A stretch of 7,474 nucleotides of DNA from Draconibacterium sp. GTDB taxonomy: Bacteria > Bacteroidota > Bacteroidia > Bacteroidales > Prolixibacteraceae. The position numbers and the translations under genes were made by a program. Under the pieces are notes generated by a model. It worked only from the letters and a program-made list of their open reading frames with translations, had not been told where the DNA came from and searched no databases. Below are positions 6,804 to 7,474 of the stretch, one piece after another. Numbering within the stretch: position 1 is the first letter of the stretch; each line of letters begins with the position of its first letter. The stretch covers positions 1 to 7,474 of the forward strand of contig WGCT01000101.1 in NCBI GenBank assembly GCA_015493625.1, read 5' to 3'.

Positions 6804-7474
6804 TTATTCGTTTTTCATACAAGCGTTTCCAGCCAGCCAACCAGTAGAATAAGCAATTTGTAAATTGTAACCACCTGTTTCGGCGTCTAAATCAATTATT
6901 TCGCCGGCAAAATAGAGTCCTGCAACAATCTTCGATTCCATGGTTTTTGGTCTTATCTCAGAGGTTAAAACTCCGCCTGCTGTTATTATTGCCTCTTTAA
7001 ACGAGCGATTATGCGAAATCTCGAAACGCATATTTTTCATTAGGTGGCGAATTTTTTTTCGCTCTTTCCCCGAAACCTGATGACACGCTTTTTCGGGGTC
7101 GAGTTGCAGCAACTCAATAAAAACCGGAATCATCGATGCAGGCAACCAACTTCTGAAAATGTTAATTAACTGTTTTTTACCGTGCTCGTTTAAGTCGCGT
7201 TGCAAACGTTTGTCGAGTTTCTGCTCGTCGAGAGCCGGTTTTAAATCGATGGTAATTTCAACTTTACGGTTTTGTTGAAGGGCTTTTACAACAATCCGGC
7301 TTAGTGTTAAAACTATTGGCCCCGACAAGCCGAAGTGCGTAAAAATCATTTCGCCAAAGGCTTCGCCTGCTTTTTTGCCGTCAATCCAAACAACGGCTTT
7401 TACATTTCTCAGATTTAGCCCCTGTAATTTTTGTGCGGTGCTTCCTTTTGTCTCCACCGGAACCAGTGCCGGAA
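6804..7474 (-). CDS. BaiN/YhiN (HI0933-like) family FAD-dependent oxidoreductase, C-terminal part
   Basis: The gene reads leftward and its 5' end lies beyond the window; the frame is open to 7474, and the GTG at 7457 is an internal valine. About 222 residues are visible of a family that is usually about 400 long. The visible part starts in PALVPVETKG, the usual sequence before the inserted middle domain. It then has FTHFGLSGPIVLTLSR, and closes with ITAGGVLTSEI, TMESKIVAGLYFAGE and ETGGYNLQIAYSTGWLAG, the conserved FAD-binding C-terminus. The N-terminal Rossmann GxGxxG motif is outside. Members are cytoplasmic flavoproteins; BaiN acts on bile-acid intermediates in gut Clostridia and YhiN is uncharacterised, so the substrate here cannot be stated. 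The stop codon is separated from the ywbE stop by one base, with no terminator hairpin between the genes. Confidence 0.88.
   Translation of the reverse strand, partial: PALVPVETKGSTAQKLQGLNLRNVKAVVWIDGKKAGEAFGEMIFTHFGLSGPIVLTLSRIVVKALQQNRKVEITIDLKPALDEQKLDKRLQRDLNEHGKKQLINIFRSWLPASMIPVFIELLQLDPEKACHQVSGKERKKIRHLMKNMRFEISHNRSFKEAIITAGGVLTSEIRPKTMESKIVAGLYFAGEIIDLDAETGGYNLQIAYSTGWLAGNACMKNE

Noticed and set aside
1..7474. tRNA, rRNA, CRISPR array or insertion sequence
   Set aside because: No cloverleaf-like or rRNA-like segment, no regularly spaced repeats and no transposase frame were found on either strand by reading; a covariance-model search could still find a small RNA that I missed.

Overview
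The window looks like a piece of a Bacteroidota chromosome, probably a marine or gut polysaccharide degrader of the Bacteroidales/Marinilabiliales kind. The large secreted protein ends in a type IX secretion (T9SS) sorting domain, which is essentially confined to this phylum. A sulfatase of the glycan-foraging type sits next to it, start codons lack strong Shine-Dalgarno sequences, and one intergenic site matches the Bacteroidota -7 promoter consensus TAnnTTTG. The species cannot be fixed from the sequence alone.

Left end, 1-1079: an AT-rich accessory segment (about 18-32% GC on lines counted by eye, against about 40% further right). It carries the 3' end of a DpnI-type restriction endonuclease gene, a translationally coupled dpnD-like small gene, and a broken rhuM gene with an internal deletion and no C-terminus. 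Directly after the rhuM break lies a roughly 130-bp imperfect inverted repeat, whose layout recalls the cassette-associated palindromes seen beside defence genes in Bacteroidota. This reads as a defence-type cassette that has partly decayed.

Centre, 1080-6574: two divergent genes share a 155-bp intergenic region. The leftward gene encodes a 1184-residue secreted modular protein: a lamin-tail domain split by a beta-sandwich insertion, a chitobiase-C-like domain, a CotH kinase domain, an InlB-B-like repeat, a second lamin-tail domain and the T9SS signal. The rightward gene encodes an exported formylglycine sulfatase of 594 residues, interrupted by one in-frame TAG ten codons before the catalytic cysteine. 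A 10-mer (GAAGTTGTTT) occurs three times in the shared intergenic region, twice rightward and once leftward.

Right end, 6575-7474: a ywbE-family gene, too broken to show as one reading frame, carries a one-base deletion in an A run. It converges, with one base between stop codons, on the 3' two-thirds or so of a BaiN/YhiN-family flavoprotein gene that runs off the window.

The strongest points for follow-up are the amber codon in the sulfatase, the ywbE frameshift (together they could mean assembly error or real decay), the DpnI/DpnD/rhuM remnant with its flanking palindrome, and the secreted CotH-kinase protein facing the sulfatase.
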